64,000 nt of DNA from the NCBI RefSeq assembly GCF_018860965.1, contig NZ_JAHKQF010000011.1, forward strand, positions 62,001 to 126,000, written 5' to 3'. Positions 7,744 to 17,309 of this stretch are shown here, piece after piece. Made by a program: the position numbers and the translations under genes. A model generated the notes under the pieces. The model saw nothing but the letters and a program-made list of their open reading frames with translations, made no database searches and was not told where the DNA came from. Positions within the stretch are counted from its first letter, which is position 1; every line of letters starts with the position of its first letter. This DNA comes from Alteromonas sp. C1M14 (GTDB taxonomy: Bacteria > Pseudomonadota > Gammaproteobacteria > Enterobacterales > Alteromonadaceae).

Positions 7744-9090
7744 TTATAGGGTGTGCAGATACCACTTGATTTCGGTGGGGGTTATCTGTTGTTCAAACTC
7801 ATTGAGTTCACTGAGTTTGACTTTGCTAAATATTTGCTGGAATTGTTTGCCAAAGTACTCGCGTATCCATTGGCTTGTGCTAAAGCTTTGAATCGCTTGG
7901 TGCCAATAGCGAGGGTTGTTATGCGTCACCTGTTGTGTGGCATCGCCACTGCTAGCACTCGTACAGCTGCGCTGCTTGACAAGACCGTCGATAATGCCGG
8001 CCATTACCGCAGCAGTTACCAAGTAAGGGTTGGCGTCAGCGCCGGCAATGCGGTGCTCAATACGCAAGTTTTTGCCGCCCTCGGCGGGAATGCGCAGCGC
8101 CACGGTGCGATTGTTATAGCCCCAGGTTGGACCCATGGGCACATACATATCCGCTTGAAAGCGGCGATAAGAATTGGCATGAGGGGCAAACAGCAGCATA
8201 GCATCGGCCATGGAGTGTTGTAAGCCGCCAATAACATTGTGCAAAGTGTCTTGGTTGTGCAGCACATTGTCGTTGTCGTCATAAAGACTCACATGAATGT
8301 GCATCCCCGAACCGGCCTGTTGGGCAAAGGGTTTCGCCATAAATGAGGCAATATAGTTGTGTTGCCGTGCAACGTTTTTAATGGTGCGCTTGAGCAAGAT
8401 GGCATCATCACAGGCTTTGACTATGTCATCGCTATGACTGAGGTTTATTTCAAATTGGCCCGGCGCGTACTCCACTACCGCAGCATCAGCGGGAATGTCT
8501 TGAGCCTGACAGGCGGCTTGAACCGCGTCGGTAAACTGTGAATAGGCATCGAGATCATCCATGTAATACACCTGGGTAGTGTCGTCGGTGCGCTGGGTAT
8601 AGGGGTTAATGGGAGCCGCTAACTCAGTGTTTTGCGATTCTGGCGTAAGTAAATAAAACTCTAGCTCAACGGCAATCACCGGTGCATAGCCGAGTTGTTT
8701 TAGCTGCTGCCACAGGCGCTGTAAGATCGCTCTAGGGTTGATAGCGAATGGTTGGTGTTGCTCATCTAACATGGTCATAAGTAACTGCCCCCGTCCTGGC
8801 GACCAAGGAACAGGTGTAACCACTTGATTAACGGCGCAACAGATTGCGTCGGGCTCACCAATACTCAAACCTAAACCTGTATCGTTGACGGTATCGCCAT
8901 TCACATTGGTCCCAAACAGGGAAATGGGTAGGTAAACGCCTTTACTCAATACTTTTTCTAGGGCACTGGCGGTAACGCGTTTGCCTCGTAAAATGCCATT
9001 GATATCGGGCAGCAGTAAGTCGATGGAGTTGCACGCCGAAAGGGCGCTTGTAGAAAGTGTTGAAGTGGCTTGGGACGGCAATTTACACAT
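7744..9090 (-). CDS. puuA: Gamma-glutamylputrescine synthetase (glutamine synthetase family)
   Basis: Glutamine synthetase-fold ligase of 448 residues. The N-terminal segment DLLLPDINGILRGKR is typical of the PuuA branch rather than GlnA. The catalytic domain has AVELEFYLL, GMHIHVSLYD and RIPAEGGKNLRIEHRIAGAD, the metal and ATP-binding elements. The predicted reaction joins glutamate to putrescine or a similar amine using ATP, the first step of the gamma-glutamyl route. The ATG has a GGAAA site, and a strong sigma-70-type promoter lies about 80 bases upstream. The divergent gene at 9334 (puuD) and puuC downstream complete the pathway. Specificity for putrescine over other amines is inferred from context. 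Confidence 0.88.
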   Translation of the reverse strand: MCKLPSQATSTLSTSALSACNSIDLLLPDINGILRGKRVTASALEKVLSKGVYLPISLFGTNVNGDTVNDTGLGLSIGEPDAICCAVNQVVTPVPWSPGRGQLLMTMLDEQHQPFAINPRAILQRLWQQLKQLGYAPVIAVELEFYLLTPESQNTELAAPINPYTQRTDDTTQVYYMDDLDAYSQFTDAVQAACQAQDIPADAAVVEYAPGQFEINLSHSDDIVKACDDAILLKRTIKNVARQHNYIASFMAKPFAQQAGSGMHIHVSLYDDNDNVLHNQDTLHNVIGGLQHSMADAMLLFAPHANSYRRFQADMYVPMGPTWGYNNRTVALRIPAEGGKNLRIEHRIAGADANPYLVTAAVMAGIIDGLVKQRSCTSASSGDATQQVTHNNPRYWHQAIQSFSTSQWIREYFGKQFQQIFSKVKLSELNEFEQQITPTEIKWYLHTL

Positions 9091-9172
9091 GTCTATTTCC
9101 TATACGAAAGCTCCAGAGTCAAGCTCCGGAAACAATGAAAAAATAGACTGCAATGTTCTTCCCTGTGACCAG

Positions 9173-9200
9173 ATAATAGAGCACCCGTTTATAATGTCAA
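9173..9200 (-). promoter_or_regulatory. Sigma-70-type promoter for puuA-puuC
   Basis: On the minus strand TTGACA (9200-9195) and TATTAT (9178-9173) are separated by 16 bases, close to the consensus spacing, and point toward puuA about 80 bases downstream. The long leader leaves room for an operator. Confidence 0.6.
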
Positions 9201-9235
9201 CGCTAAATCCCCCGTGGCGTCTAGTTTTCCTCGGC

Positions 9236-9250
9236 TATAGCGGTTTTTTT
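9236..9250 (+). promoter_or_regulatory. Shared island motif, copy A (upstream of puuD)
   Basis: TATAGCGGTTTTTTT, followed after ten or so bases by CGAACTTCT and TTATGA. The same head motif recurs at 11459, 15595, 23221 and 34826, each time upstream of an island transcription unit. No upstream complementary arm is seen here, so it is not simply a terminator. It could be an operator or an ECF-sigma promoter. Confidence 0.45.
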
Positions 9251-9333
9251 CTTGCCATCGAACTTCTTCTTATTATGAGTGTTTTTAGTGCCACTTTAAG
9301 GTGTGCATTACGGGATGTAGGAGTAGAGGAACG

Positions 9334-10080
9334 ATGCTAATTGGTATGCCCTGCGATCGTAAAATGATTGCTCCCCATGTGAGTCATTGTGTGGGAGAGA
9401 AATACATCAGGACGGTGGTCACTGAGCTAAACGCCGCTGTGGTGCTCATTCCTGCTTTTGAACACAACCAAGGCCTCGACACTGTGCTGGCCGCCATTGA
9501 TGGTGTGCTTTTGCCCGGCAGCTATTCCAATGTTGCGCCTGCCCGTTATCAGCAACAGGCCTTAAACAGCGACGACTTAGATGAAGACCGCGATGCACTG
9601 GCCTTGCCGTTGATCAGCGCTGCCTTTGCCCGCGGTATGCCGGTGCTAGGTTTATGCCGAGGTATGCAAGAAATTAATGTGGCCTTTGGTGGCAGCCTAC
9701 ACCAACAATTATCCCATGTGCCCGAGCTAGCTACCCATGGTGAAGATAAAACCGCGAGCTTGGCGGCGCAATATGCCCCTGCGCACTGGGTGGAGCTTTC
9801 GCCAAAGGGGTGGTTAGCCGCTCAAGGCAAGTTCAGCCGAGTAAAAGTTAACTCTCTTCATCAACAGGGCATAGATCGTCTTGGCAATGGCTTGCAACAA
9901 GAGGCCGTTAGCGACGATGGACTGATTGAAGCGATCTCTTGTCGCGACCCCGAACGGTTTTTGTTAGGGGTGCAATGGCACCCTGAATGGCAAACCCACA
10001 ATAACCCTTTCTATCGACATATTTTCAGCCAGTTTGGCGCGGCTTGTGGCCGCTATCAAGCAACTAAACAAGGACAATAA
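9334..10080 (+). CDS. puuD: Gamma-glutamyl-gamma-aminobutyrate hydrolase
   Basis: Class I glutamine amidotransferase-like hydrolase of 248 residues. It carries the nucleophile elbow PVLGLCRGMQEIN with Cys, and the His-Glu part of the triad in GVQWHPEWQ. VNSLHQQGID is typical of PuuD and related hydrolases. The family cleaves gamma-glutamyl-GABA to glutamate and GABA. The ATG at 9334 has an AGAGGA site; a longer frame upstream to 9301 lacks one. It is followed after two bases by spuC, so the two form an operon, divergent from puuA-puuC. Confidence 0.88.
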   Translation: MLIGMPCDRKMIAPHVSHCVGEKYIRTVVTELNAAVVLIPAFEHNQGLDTVLAAIDGVLLPGSYSNVAPARYQQQALNSDDLDEDRDALALPLISAAFARGMPVLGLCRGMQEINVAFGGSLHQQLSHVPELATHGEDKTASLAAQYAPAHWVELSPKGWLAAQGKFSRVKVNSLHQQGIDRLGNGLQQEAVSDDGLIEAISCRDPERFLLGVQWHPEWQTHNNPFYRHIFSQFGAACGRYQATKQGQ

Positions 10081-10082
10081 CC

Positions 10083-11444
10083 ATGCACAACACTACAGCG
10101 CACTTGGCCCAATTGGATGCTCAGCACTTTATTCATCCCTTTACTAACAGTGGTGAGTTAGCAGCAAAAGGCACGCGTATTATCGACCGTGCCGAGGGCA
10201 TCTATATTTATGATACGCAAGGACAAGAACTGATAGATGGCATGGCGGGATTGTGGTGTGTCAATGTAGGCTATAGCCGCCAAGAGTTGGTTGATGCCGC
10301 TATGTCTCAAATGCAGCAACTACCTTACTACAACAGCTTTTTTCAGTGCACCACACCGCCGGCCATTGCGCTATCCGAAATCCTAAGTGAAGTGGCGCCA
10401 AAGCATATCAACAACGTGTTTTACTGTAACTCGGGCTCAGAAGCGAACGATACGGTATTGCGTATGGCGAGACATTACTGGGCCTGCCAAGGCTTGGCTA
10501 GTAAACAGGTCATTATTTCCCGCCACAATGCGTATCACGGCTCCACGGTAGCGGGGGCTAGCTTAGGTGGCATGAGTGCCATGCACAAGCAAGGTGGTTT
10601 GCCGATCCCCGGTATTGAGCACATTGACCAACCGTACTGGTTTGGCGAGGGCTTTGACCGTGATCCACAAGTCTTTGGCAAGCAAATAGCGCTACAACTC
10701 GAAGCCAAGATCATCGCCCTTGGCGAAGACAAGGTAGCGGCCTTCATTGCCGAGCCCATTCAAGGTGCAGGGGGAGTCATTATTCCCCCCGCGACGTACT
10801 GGCCCGAGATAAAACGCATTTGCCAGCAATACAATATCTTGCTGGTTTGCGATGAGGTCATTTGCGGCTTTGGCCGCACCGGTGAATGGTTTGGCTCTGA
10901 ATACTTTGATGTAGAGGCAGACTTAATGCCCATCGCCAAGGGCTTGTCTAGCGGTTATATGCCCATCGGCGGCGTATTGACTGCCGATCGGGTGGCTGAG
11001 GTCTTAAAAACCAAGGGCGGCGAGTTTAACCATGGCTTTACCTATTCAGGCCATCCGGTTGCCGCCGCCGTGGCCCTAGCCAATGTGAATATTCTGCGCA
11101 ACGAGGGCATTGTCGACAAGGTTAAAGCTGAGGTTGGCCCTTATTTTCAGCAACAAATACGCAAACTTGGTGACCATCCACTCATTGGTGAGGCTAGGGG
11201 CGTGGGCTTGCTCGGAGCCTTTGAACTGATGGCTGACAAAACCGCCCATGAGTTTTTCCCCGACAAGGGGCGAGTGGGTACTTTGTGTCGCGACCTTGCG
11301 ATCAAAAACGGCATTGTAATGCGTCATGTGGGCTCCACCATGGTGTTATCCCCCCCGCTAGTGATTAGCTGTGGGCAAATTGACGAATTGTTTGCCCGTA
11401 TCAAACTCACCTTCGATGAGGTGGCAGAAAAGGTGCTCAATTAA
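10083..11444 (+). CDS. spuC: Class III aminotransferase, putrescine-pyruvate type
   Basis: PLP-dependent aminotransferase of 453 residues. FYCNSGSEANDTVLRMAR binds the cofactor phosphate, CDEVICGFGRTGEWFG holds the Asp that contacts the PLP ring, and PIAKGLSSGYMPIGG has the Schiff-base Lys. GMAGLWCVNVGY near residue 55 and LPYYNSFF are common in SpuC-like enzymes that transfer the amino group of putrescine or related omega-amines to pyruvate. The gene starts two bases after puuD. With puuA, puuC and puuD present, the locus has parts of both the direct transaminase route and the gamma-glutamyl route. A GABA or beta-alanine transaminase role remains possible. Confidence 0.83.
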   Translation: MHNTTAHLAQLDAQHFIHPFTNSGELAAKGTRIIDRAEGIYIYDTQGQELIDGMAGLWCVNVGYSRQELVDAAMSQMQQLPYYNSFFQCTTPPAIALSEILSEVAPKHINNVFYCNSGSEANDTVLRMARHYWACQGLASKQVIISRHNAYHGSTVAGASLGGMSAMHKQGGLPIPGIEHIDQPYWFGEGFDRDPQVFGKQIALQLEAKIIALGEDKVAAFIAEPIQGAGGVIIPPATYWPEIKRICQQYNILLVCDEVICGFGRTGEWFGSEYFDVEADLMPIAKGLSSGYMPIGGVLTADRVAEVLKTKGGEFNHGFTYSGHPVAAAVALANVNILRNEGIVDKVKAEVGPYFQQQIRKLGDHPLIGEARGVGLLGAFELMADKTAHEFFPDKGRVGTLCRDLAIKNGIVMRHVGSTMVLSPPLVISCGQIDELFARIKLTFDEVAEKVLN

Positions 11445-11458
11445 TTTTTACGTCTGCT

Positions 11459-11472
11459 TATAGCGGTTTTTT
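11459..11472 (+). promoter_or_regulatory. Shared island motif, copy B (upstream of potF)
   Basis: TATAGCGGTTTTTT followed by ATCGCTCAGCGAACTTCTG and TTATGA. It resembles copy A both in the head motif and in the CGAACTTCT element about ten bases on. It lies in the 159-base gap between spuC and potF. Confidence 0.45.
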
Positions 11473-11603
11473 ATCGCTCAGCGAACTTCTGTTATGACTG
11501 CAATGACATGTTTCTCTTCCCTGCGAAACAACAATCGCGTCTCCTTCCCCGGGGTGGTATTCCCGGGGATTTTTAGTCACCGGATAACGGATATGTAGGT
11601 ACT

Positions 11604-12725
11604 ATGAAAAACTCGTTTTCTCACTCACCCATGCCGATGTTTTTAGCCGTGCTTGTAATAGCGTGTAGCGCTATTAGCTGGTCAAGGGTTGCGGTGGCGA
11701 AACACGTTAATGTGTATAACTGGAATCACTATATCGGCGAAAATGTGCTGTCCGATTTTGAGAAAACCACAGGAATACGAGTGATCTACGACCTGGTGGA
11801 TTCCAATCAGGTTCTGGAAGGTAAATTACTGGCCGGTCAGTCTGGCTATGACGTGGTGGTAAGCTCTGCTGACTTTATGGCGCGCCAAATAAAAGCGGGC
11901 ATTTATTTACCTTTAGACAAAACGCAACTTGCGGATTTTAGCCAGTTAGATCCAATGTTAATGACCGCGCTAGGCGAACTCGACCCTAATAACCAGTACG
12001 GCGTGCCTTATATGTGGGGCACAACCGGAATCGGCTTTAATCGCAGCAAGGTACTGGAGGTATTGGGTGAAGATGCGCCGTTGGATTCTTGGGAGCTTGT
12101 GTTCAACCCGCAAAATCTCGCTAAACTCAGTACTTGTGGGGTGGCGTTTTTAGACTCCCCTACCGATATTTTTCCTTTGGTGCTCAATTATCTTGGATTA
12201 CCGACTCACTCAAACAACCCTAAGAATTATCAGGGCCAAGCCAAGCAATTATTAATGCGCTTGGCGCCTCATATTACCTATTTTCATTCTTCTAAATATA
12301 TTGACGACCTCGCCACGGGTGAAATCTGCGTGGTGGTGGGTTGGTCTGGGGATATATTACAAGCCAAAATCAGTGCTGCCAGTGCCGCTCAACCACAAAC
12401 TATTGAGTATATTATTCCCAAAGAAGGGGCTTTGATGTGGGTGGATATGTTGGGGATCCCCAGCGATGCGAAAAACCCGCAAGAAGCGTTGGCGTTTATC
12501 AAATTTATGATGCGCCCAGATATTGCGGCGCGCAATACCAATGATATTTGGTACGCCAACCCCATTACTGCATCGCGGCCAATGACGCTGCCAATTATCG
12601 CCAACGATACGGCGATTTATCCCACCAAGGCACAGCGTGAAAACCTGTTTCCGGCGCGACCAATTAACCCTCGTGTTGATCGGGTTATCAATCGTGCGTG
12701 GACCGAAATTCTCACCGGACAATGA
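11604..12725 (+). CDS. potF: Polyamine ABC transporter, periplasmic binding protein
   Basis: Extracellular solute-binding protein of 373 residues with an N-terminal signal segment ending near AVAK. The mature start HVNVYNWNHYIGENVLSDFE, then VIYDLVDSN, GYDVVVSSADFMARQI and GVPYMWGTTGIGFN are strongly typical of the PotF/SpuD family, which binds putrescine or spermidine. It is followed by the ATPase and two permease genes in the order potF-G-H-I. Ligand choice (putrescine, spermidine or another polyamine) cannot be read from the sequence alone. Adjacent polyamine catabolic genes suggest the imported amine is used as carbon and nitrogen source. Confidence 0.9.
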   Translation: MKNSFSHSPMPMFLAVLVIACSAISWSRVAVAKHVNVYNWNHYIGENVLSDFEKTTGIRVIYDLVDSNQVLEGKLLAGQSGYDVVVSSADFMARQIKAGIYLPLDKTQLADFSQLDPMLMTALGELDPNNQYGVPYMWGTTGIGFNRSKVLEVLGEDAPLDSWELVFNPQNLAKLSTCGVAFLDSPTDIFPLVLNYLGLPTHSNNPKNYQGQAKQLLMRLAPHITYFHSSKYIDDLATGEICVVVGWSGDILQAKISAASAAQPQTIEYIIPKEGALMWVDMLGIPSDAKNPQEALAFIKFMMRPDIAARNTNDIWYANPITASRPMTLPIIANDTAIYPTKAQRENLFPARPINPRVDRVINRAWTEILTGQ

Positions 12726-12736
12726 GCGGAGTAGTT

Positions 12737-13852
12737 ATGATGTCGGAGCCTGTTGCCAGTCATCCCTCTTTTTTAAATCTTAACGGTATCGTTAAGCGCT
12801 TTGGTGATTTCACTGCGGTTGATGGCATCGATTTAACAGTGAAGCAAGGCGAAATATTTGCGCTGCTGGGCTCTTCTGGATGTGGCAAGTCTACTTTGTT
12901 GCGATTACTCGGCGGTTTTGACCAAGCCACAGAAGGACAGATCCATTTAGATGGCGAGTGCTTAAACGGCTTACCGGCTGAGCAACGACCAATCAATATG
13001 ATGTTTCAATCCTATGCGCTGTTTCCCCACATGACAGTGGCGCAAAATCTTGCCTATGGTTTAAAACGCGCAGGCATGAAAGGTCGTGAGATCGCTATTA
13101 AGGTCGACGACATGCTAGAACGCGTGCAAATGGCGCATTTAAGTGGCAGAAAGCCAAGTCAGTTGTCTGGTGGGCAGCAACAGCGGGTTGCCCTCGCTCG
13201 GGCCTTAATTAAGGGCCCTAAATTATTGTTGTTAGATGAGCCCATGGGGGCCTTAGATAAAAAGTTACGTGCGCATATGCAACTGGAAATAACCCGCATC
13301 ATCGAGGATCTCGGCGTAACCTGTGTCATGGTGACTCATGATCAAGAAGAGGCCATGACCATGGCTGATCGCGTGGCCATTATGGATGCCGGACGCATAC
13401 GTCAGGTTGGCACGCCCCAGGAAATTTATGAACAACCTAATTCTCGATTTGTTGCTGAATTTATCGGCTCAGTCAATGTGCTAAGAGGGGTCGTGGAAAG
13501 AGACCGCATTGATGCCGTGCATTTACATTGTGCCGAACTCAGCGGCAATATCTATATTGGTCATGGCCTGACGTGTCACATAGGGCAGCAATTAAGCGTG
13601 GCCATACGCCCCGAGAAGGCGGCTTTATCGCGGCATCGTCCGGCGCAAAGTGAAAACTTGAGCGAGGGGGAAATTGTCGATATTGCCTATATGGGAGCAC
13701 AATCGGTTTACCACGTGAAGTTGTCATCGGGCTTTGTGTTTATTGTCAATCTACTCAACAGCCAGCGCACCATGGCATTGCCTTACCAATGGGGCGAAAA
13801 AGTTTGGGTGTATTGGGCTCCCGATGCCACTGTGGTGACGGAAGCACAATGA
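12737..13852 (+). CDS. potG: Polyamine ABC transporter, ATP-binding protein
   Basis: ABC ATPase of 371 residues. It has Walker A GSSGCGKST, signature LSGGQQQRVALARAL, Walker B LLLLDEPMGALD and the switch His in VTHDQEEAMT, then a C-terminal TOBE-type regulatory domain (around AIRPEKAALS). I chose the ATG at 12737, with GGAG five bases upstream. An alternative ATG at 12722 overlaps the potF stop and would add five residues. It energises the PotHI permease in the inner membrane. Confidence 0.9.
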   Translation: MMSEPVASHPSFLNLNGIVKRFGDFTAVDGIDLTVKQGEIFALLGSSGCGKSTLLRLLGGFDQATEGQIHLDGECLNGLPAEQRPINMMFQSYALFPHMTVAQNLAYGLKRAGMKGREIAIKVDDMLERVQMAHLSGRKPSQLSGGQQQRVALARALIKGPKLLLLDEPMGALDKKLRAHMQLEITRIIEDLGVTCVMVTHDQEEAMTMADRVAIMDAGRIRQVGTPQEIYEQPNSRFVAEFIGSVNVLRGVVERDRIDAVHLHCAELSGNIYIGHGLTCHIGQQLSVAIRPEKAALSRHRPAQSENLSEGEIVDIAYMGAQSVYHVKLSSGFVFIVNLLNSQRTMALPYQWGEKVWVYWAPDATVVTEAQ

Positions 13853-14751
13853 TGAAGTGGCGTCAGTACGTGCAAAAAGGCCTAGTTATTTTGCCACCCT
13901 ATTTGTGGTTACTCGTGTTTTTCCTAGTGCCCTTTTTGATTGTGTTTGGCATTTCCCTTACCGAGCCGAAAATCGCCCAACCTCCTTATTCTGATATCGT
14001 TACCGCCGAAGACGGGCGCTGGAATATCATCCTCGATTTTAGTAATTATCTTTGGTTATTAGGAGATGAGCTGTACCCGGCGGCACTGCTTAATTCTTTG
14101 AACATTGCGTTTTGGTCAACCTGTTTGTGTATTCTCATTGGCTTTCCCATGGCATGGTTTATTGCCAAAGCCCCGACCGGCCGACGCAACCTATATTTAA
14201 TGCTGGTGGTGTTGCCTTCTTGGACCAGTTTTTTAATTAGGATCTACGCGTGGATGGGTATTTTGCGCAGCCAAGGACCCCTTAATCAATGCCTCATGGC
14301 ACTGGGCATTATTGACAGTCCACTGCGGATCCTTAATACCGAGGTGGCGGTGTACATCGGCATCGTGTACTGCTATTTACCCTTTTTTATCTTACCTCTG
14401 TACAGCCACCTAATTAAGCTTGATGGTCGATTGCTCGACGCCGCCGCGGACTTAGGGGCGGGCACGGTTACGCGTTTTGTCACCATTGTTTTACCCTTGG
14501 CCATGCAGGGTGTTATTGCCGGTGGTTTGCTGGTGTTTATTCCCATTGTCGGTGAATTTGTGGTGCCTGAACTGCTCGGTGGCTCGAATGTGCTGATGAT
14601 CGGCAAGGTGTTGTGGACGGAGTTTTTCGCCAATCGCGACTGGCCGGTGGCGTCTGCGGTGGCCACTGTATTACTGGTAATGCTGTTGTTGCCGATTATT
14701 TTGCTGCAGCGCTTTCAAGACCTAAAATCGACCGATCAGCGAGGACAATAG
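13849..14751 (+). CDS. potH: Polyamine ABC transporter, permease PotH
   Basis: Inner-membrane permease of 300 residues with about six helices. The binding-protein-dependent transport EAA loop reads DAAADLGAGTVTRFVTIVLP. The start ATG at 13849 overlaps the potG stop by four bases, indicating translational coupling; the open frame extends upstream but within potG. The periplasmic loop after the first helix (SLTEPKIAQPPYSDI) resembles PotB/PotH proteins. Confidence 0.88.
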   Translation: MMKWRQYVQKGLVILPPYLWLLVFFLVPFLIVFGISLTEPKIAQPPYSDIVTAEDGRWNIILDFSNYLWLLGDELYPAALLNSLNIAFWSTCLCILIGFPMAWFIAKAPTGRRNLYLMLVVLPSWTSFLIRIYAWMGILRSQGPLNQCLMALGIIDSPLRILNTEVAVYIGIVYCYLPFFILPLYSHLIKLDGRLLDAAADLGAGTVTRFVTIVLPLAMQGVIAGGLLVFIPIVGEFVVPELLGGSNVLMIGKVLWTEFFANRDWPVASAVATVLLVMLLLPIILLQRFQDLKSTDQRGQ

Positions 14752-14753
14752 CC

Positions 14754-15563
14754 ATGAAACTCAATCGCATCCACTGGCCGAGTTTATCCGCTAGCACCAT
14801 GGTCTTGGGGGTGTTATTTCTGTATACGCCCATTGTGACTTTAATTTTTTATTCGTTTAATGGCTCTGAGCGGGTGAATGTTTGGTCTGAGTTTTCCGTG
14901 CATTGGTATGTCGAGTTATTTGCCAATGAGGCGTTAATGTCTGCGGTATGGACAAGTTTAAAATTAGCGGTTTCCTCGGCCACGATGGCGGTGTTTTTAG
15001 GTACCCTGGCCAGCGTGGCACTCACTCGGTGTGGTCACTTTAAAGGGCGTTACTTGTTTATGGGCATGATTACCGCGCCCTTGGTAATGCCTGATGTGAT
15101 CACCGGTTTATCCATGCTACTGCTGTTTGTGAATATGAATGAACTGGTCAATTGGCCGGAAGGTCGTGGCATGTTGACCATCTGGATTGCCCACGTCACC
15201 TTTTGCATGGCTTTTGTTACCATCATTATAAGCAGTCGCTTGCGAGACGTTGATTTACGTTTAGAAGATGCCGCTAGAGATCTTGGCGCTGGAACGTTAA
15301 CGACGTTTTGCACCATTACCTTGCCAATTATCGCGCCAGCCCTGATAGCCGGTTGGATGTTAGCTTTTACCCTTTCCTTAGACGATTTAGTGATTGCCAG
15401 CTTTGTTTCTGGGCCCAGCGCCACAACACTGCCCATGGTGGTGTTCTCGTCGGTGCGTATGGGGGTTAGCCCGCAAATTAATGCTCTTGCCACCTTGATG
15501 ATTTTAGCGGTGTTTATAACTTCCTTGCTGAGCTACCAACTGGTTAAGAAAAAGGCCAATTAG
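14754..15563 (+). CDS. potI: Polyamine ABC transporter, permease PotI
   Basis: Second permease, 269 residues, about six helices, with YSFNGSERVNVWSEFSVHWY after the first helix, typical of PotC/PotI. The EAA loop is EDAARDLGAGTLTTFCTITL and the downstream LSLDDLVIASFVSGP motif is a hallmark of the family. It starts two bases after the potH stop, with GAGGA eight bases upstream of the ATG. It pairs with PotH to form the channel. Confidence 0.88.
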   Translation: MKLNRIHWPSLSASTMVLGVLFLYTPIVTLIFYSFNGSERVNVWSEFSVHWYVELFANEALMSAVWTSLKLAVSSATMAVFLGTLASVALTRCGHFKGRYLFMGMITAPLVMPDVITGLSMLLLFVNMNELVNWPEGRGMLTIWIAHVTFCMAFVTIIISSRLRDVDLRLEDAARDLGAGTLTTFCTITLPIIAPALIAGWMLAFTLSLDDLVIASFVSGPSATTLPMVVFSSVRMGVSPQINALATLMILAVFITSLLSYQLVKKKAN

Positions 15564-15594
15564 CACGTTTATTCAGCGATTATCCCACAGGTTA

Positions 15595-15608
15595 TATAGC
15601 GGTTTTTT
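15595..15608 (+). promoter_or_regulatory. Shared island motif, copy C (upstream of first tannase gene)
   Basis: TATAGCGGTTTTTT followed by GGCGCTCGAGGTACCTGTTT. It lies in the 99-base gap between potI and the tannase-family gene, 55 bases before its start codon. This gap suggests that the tannase-pepN-receptor unit has its own promoter. Confidence 0.45.
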
Positions 15609-15662
15609 GGCGCTCGAGGTACCTGTTTAGTAGCGCAATAATAAACTCAGAGGAAATTATTC

Positions 15663-17309
15663 ATGGATAACACCCACGCCAGACTCAGCCTACACGGGAG
15701 AGTCCTGTTTTTTATCAGTCTTGTGCTTGGCTCAATAGTAACATCTTCGGCCTGGGCCTCATCAAATGAAGCGCGCTGCAGCGCCATGGAGTGGATGGAC
15801 TTTTCCCAGTTAGACGAGGGCAATGCGGCGGCTAAGGTAACCCATGCGCGCTACGTGTCAGGGCAAGCATTAAGCGAAGACGATGCCGCGCTGACCCACA
15901 TGTTTAGCGAACTGATGGCCGCGCCAATTCCAAAGGCCACGCGCACCTTGCCGGCCCATTGCATTTTAGACGGCTATGTTAATCCCACCATTAAATTTCA
16001 AATTCGCCTGCCAATTAGTGAAGACTGGAACGGTCGCTATTTGTTGGCCTCCTGTGATGGCTTTTGTGGCGAGGTGGAAACCCACCGCGCTATGGCTGGC
16101 TTAGCGCGGCAATACGCCACGCTAACCCATGATGGCGGGCATTCCGCTTATGGCTTTGATGCGGTGTGGGCCAAGGGCAATTTAGGTGAAAAAATTGATT
16201 TTGCCCATCGTGCTAATCATGTATTGGCCATCGTCGGCAAAGCTTTGGTGAAGGCTTACTATCAACAACCAGCTAAATACTCCATTATTGCCGGTTGCTC
16301 AAAAGGCGGTCAGGCCGGTGTGATGGCCGCCCAGCGCTACCCTGAAGATTTTGACGGTGTTATCGCCCGCGGGCCTACCATCAATTACACCAAGGTCAAT
16401 TTGATCAGCTGTATGGATAATGCCAAAGCTATAATGGGGCCGAATGAGCAAGCGCTTATGGATGTGTCCTATTTAGATACTATTCGCGCAGCGGCCATGG
16501 CCTCTTGTGATGAAGCCGATGGCCTAAAAGACGGGCTAATTACCGATCCCCGTTTGTGTCAATTTGATCCGGCCACCTTGGCCTGTGATGCCGGTGTGCA
16601 AGGCCAGTGCTTAACGGCCCAGCAGGTGCGCGCAGTCGAAGAATTATATGCTCCCTCAATAGGCAGTAATGGCGAAGTTTTATACGGTGGTTTGCCCATG
16701 GGTTCAGAAACAGAATGGTACTACTGGGTATTGCCCGAAGCGGGCAGCCCGGAAAAACCTTGGCACTATTACGCCGCCACCGAATACATGAAATACATCG
16801 CTTATCCAACAGAAAAAAAGCTCGCGAACTGGCGCGATTTTAACTACCAGCAAGAGCAAAATCGCTTAGCTGAAATTGCGATTCATTTTGATGCCGACAA
16901 CCCAGACTTGCGCTTGTTTCGCGACCGCGGTGGCAAAATGATTGTGCTGCACGGCTGGGCAGATGCCGCTATTCCGGCACATGCCTCAGTAAAGTGGTAC
17001 GAAGAGGTGAGTCGCTTTATGGGGGGCAATCAAGAGGTCGAGAAATTTGCTCGAATGTTCCTGCTACCCGGCGTATCGCATTGTGATTCATCAGGACCAG
17101 GACCAGGCACTGTTGATGGCATGGCCGCCTTAGAGCGCTGGTTGGAAAGCGGAACCGCTCCAGACAAATTAATAACGGCTAAGCTCGATGAAAAAGACGC
17201 GGTGGTGCGTACTCGCCCCGTGTACCCTTATCCTCTTATTCCCCAGTACAAGGGAACAGGCGATATCGATAAGGCGGAAAACTTTAAATCTGTGCTGTAT
17301 GAGTATTGA
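15663..17309 (+). CDS. Secreted tannase/feruloyl esterase-family alpha/beta hydrolase (copy 1)
   Basis: Encodes 548 residues with a signal peptide ending near SSAWASS. The nucleophile elbow IIAGCSKGGQAG (Gly-Cys-Ser-x-Gly-Gly) is the signature of the tannase/feruloyl esterase family, where the Ser is catalytic and the neighbouring Cys forms a disulfide near the active site. The acid and His are probably in HGWADAAIPAHAS and PGVSHCDSSGPG. These enzymes cleave esters of phenolic acids, but family members with other substrates exist. A close paralog is at 27768. The ATG has an AGAGGAAA site. The next gene, pepN, overlaps its end by 11 bases. The periplasmic or secreted location suggests it works on material met outside the cytoplasm. 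Confidence 0.85.
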   Translation: MDNTHARLSLHGRVLFFISLVLGSIVTSSAWASSNEARCSAMEWMDFSQLDEGNAAAKVTHARYVSGQALSEDDAALTHMFSELMAAPIPKATRTLPAHCILDGYVNPTIKFQIRLPISEDWNGRYLLASCDGFCGEVETHRAMAGLARQYATLTHDGGHSAYGFDAVWAKGNLGEKIDFAHRANHVLAIVGKALVKAYYQQPAKYSIIAGCSKGGQAGVMAAQRYPEDFDGVIARGPTINYTKVNLISCMDNAKAIMGPNEQALMDVSYLDTIRAAAMASCDEADGLKDGLITDPRLCQFDPATLACDAGVQGQCLTAQQVRAVEELYAPSIGSNGEVLYGGLPMGSETEWYYWVLPEAGSPEKPWHYYAATEYMKYIAYPTEKKLANWRDFNYQQEQNRLAEIAIHFDADNPDLRLFRDRGGKMIVLHGWADAAIPAHASVKWYEEVSRFMGGNQEVEKFARMFLLPGVSHCDSSGPGPGTVDGMAALERWLESGTAPDKLITAKLDEKDAVVRTRPVYPYPLIPQYKGTGDIDKAENFKSVLYEY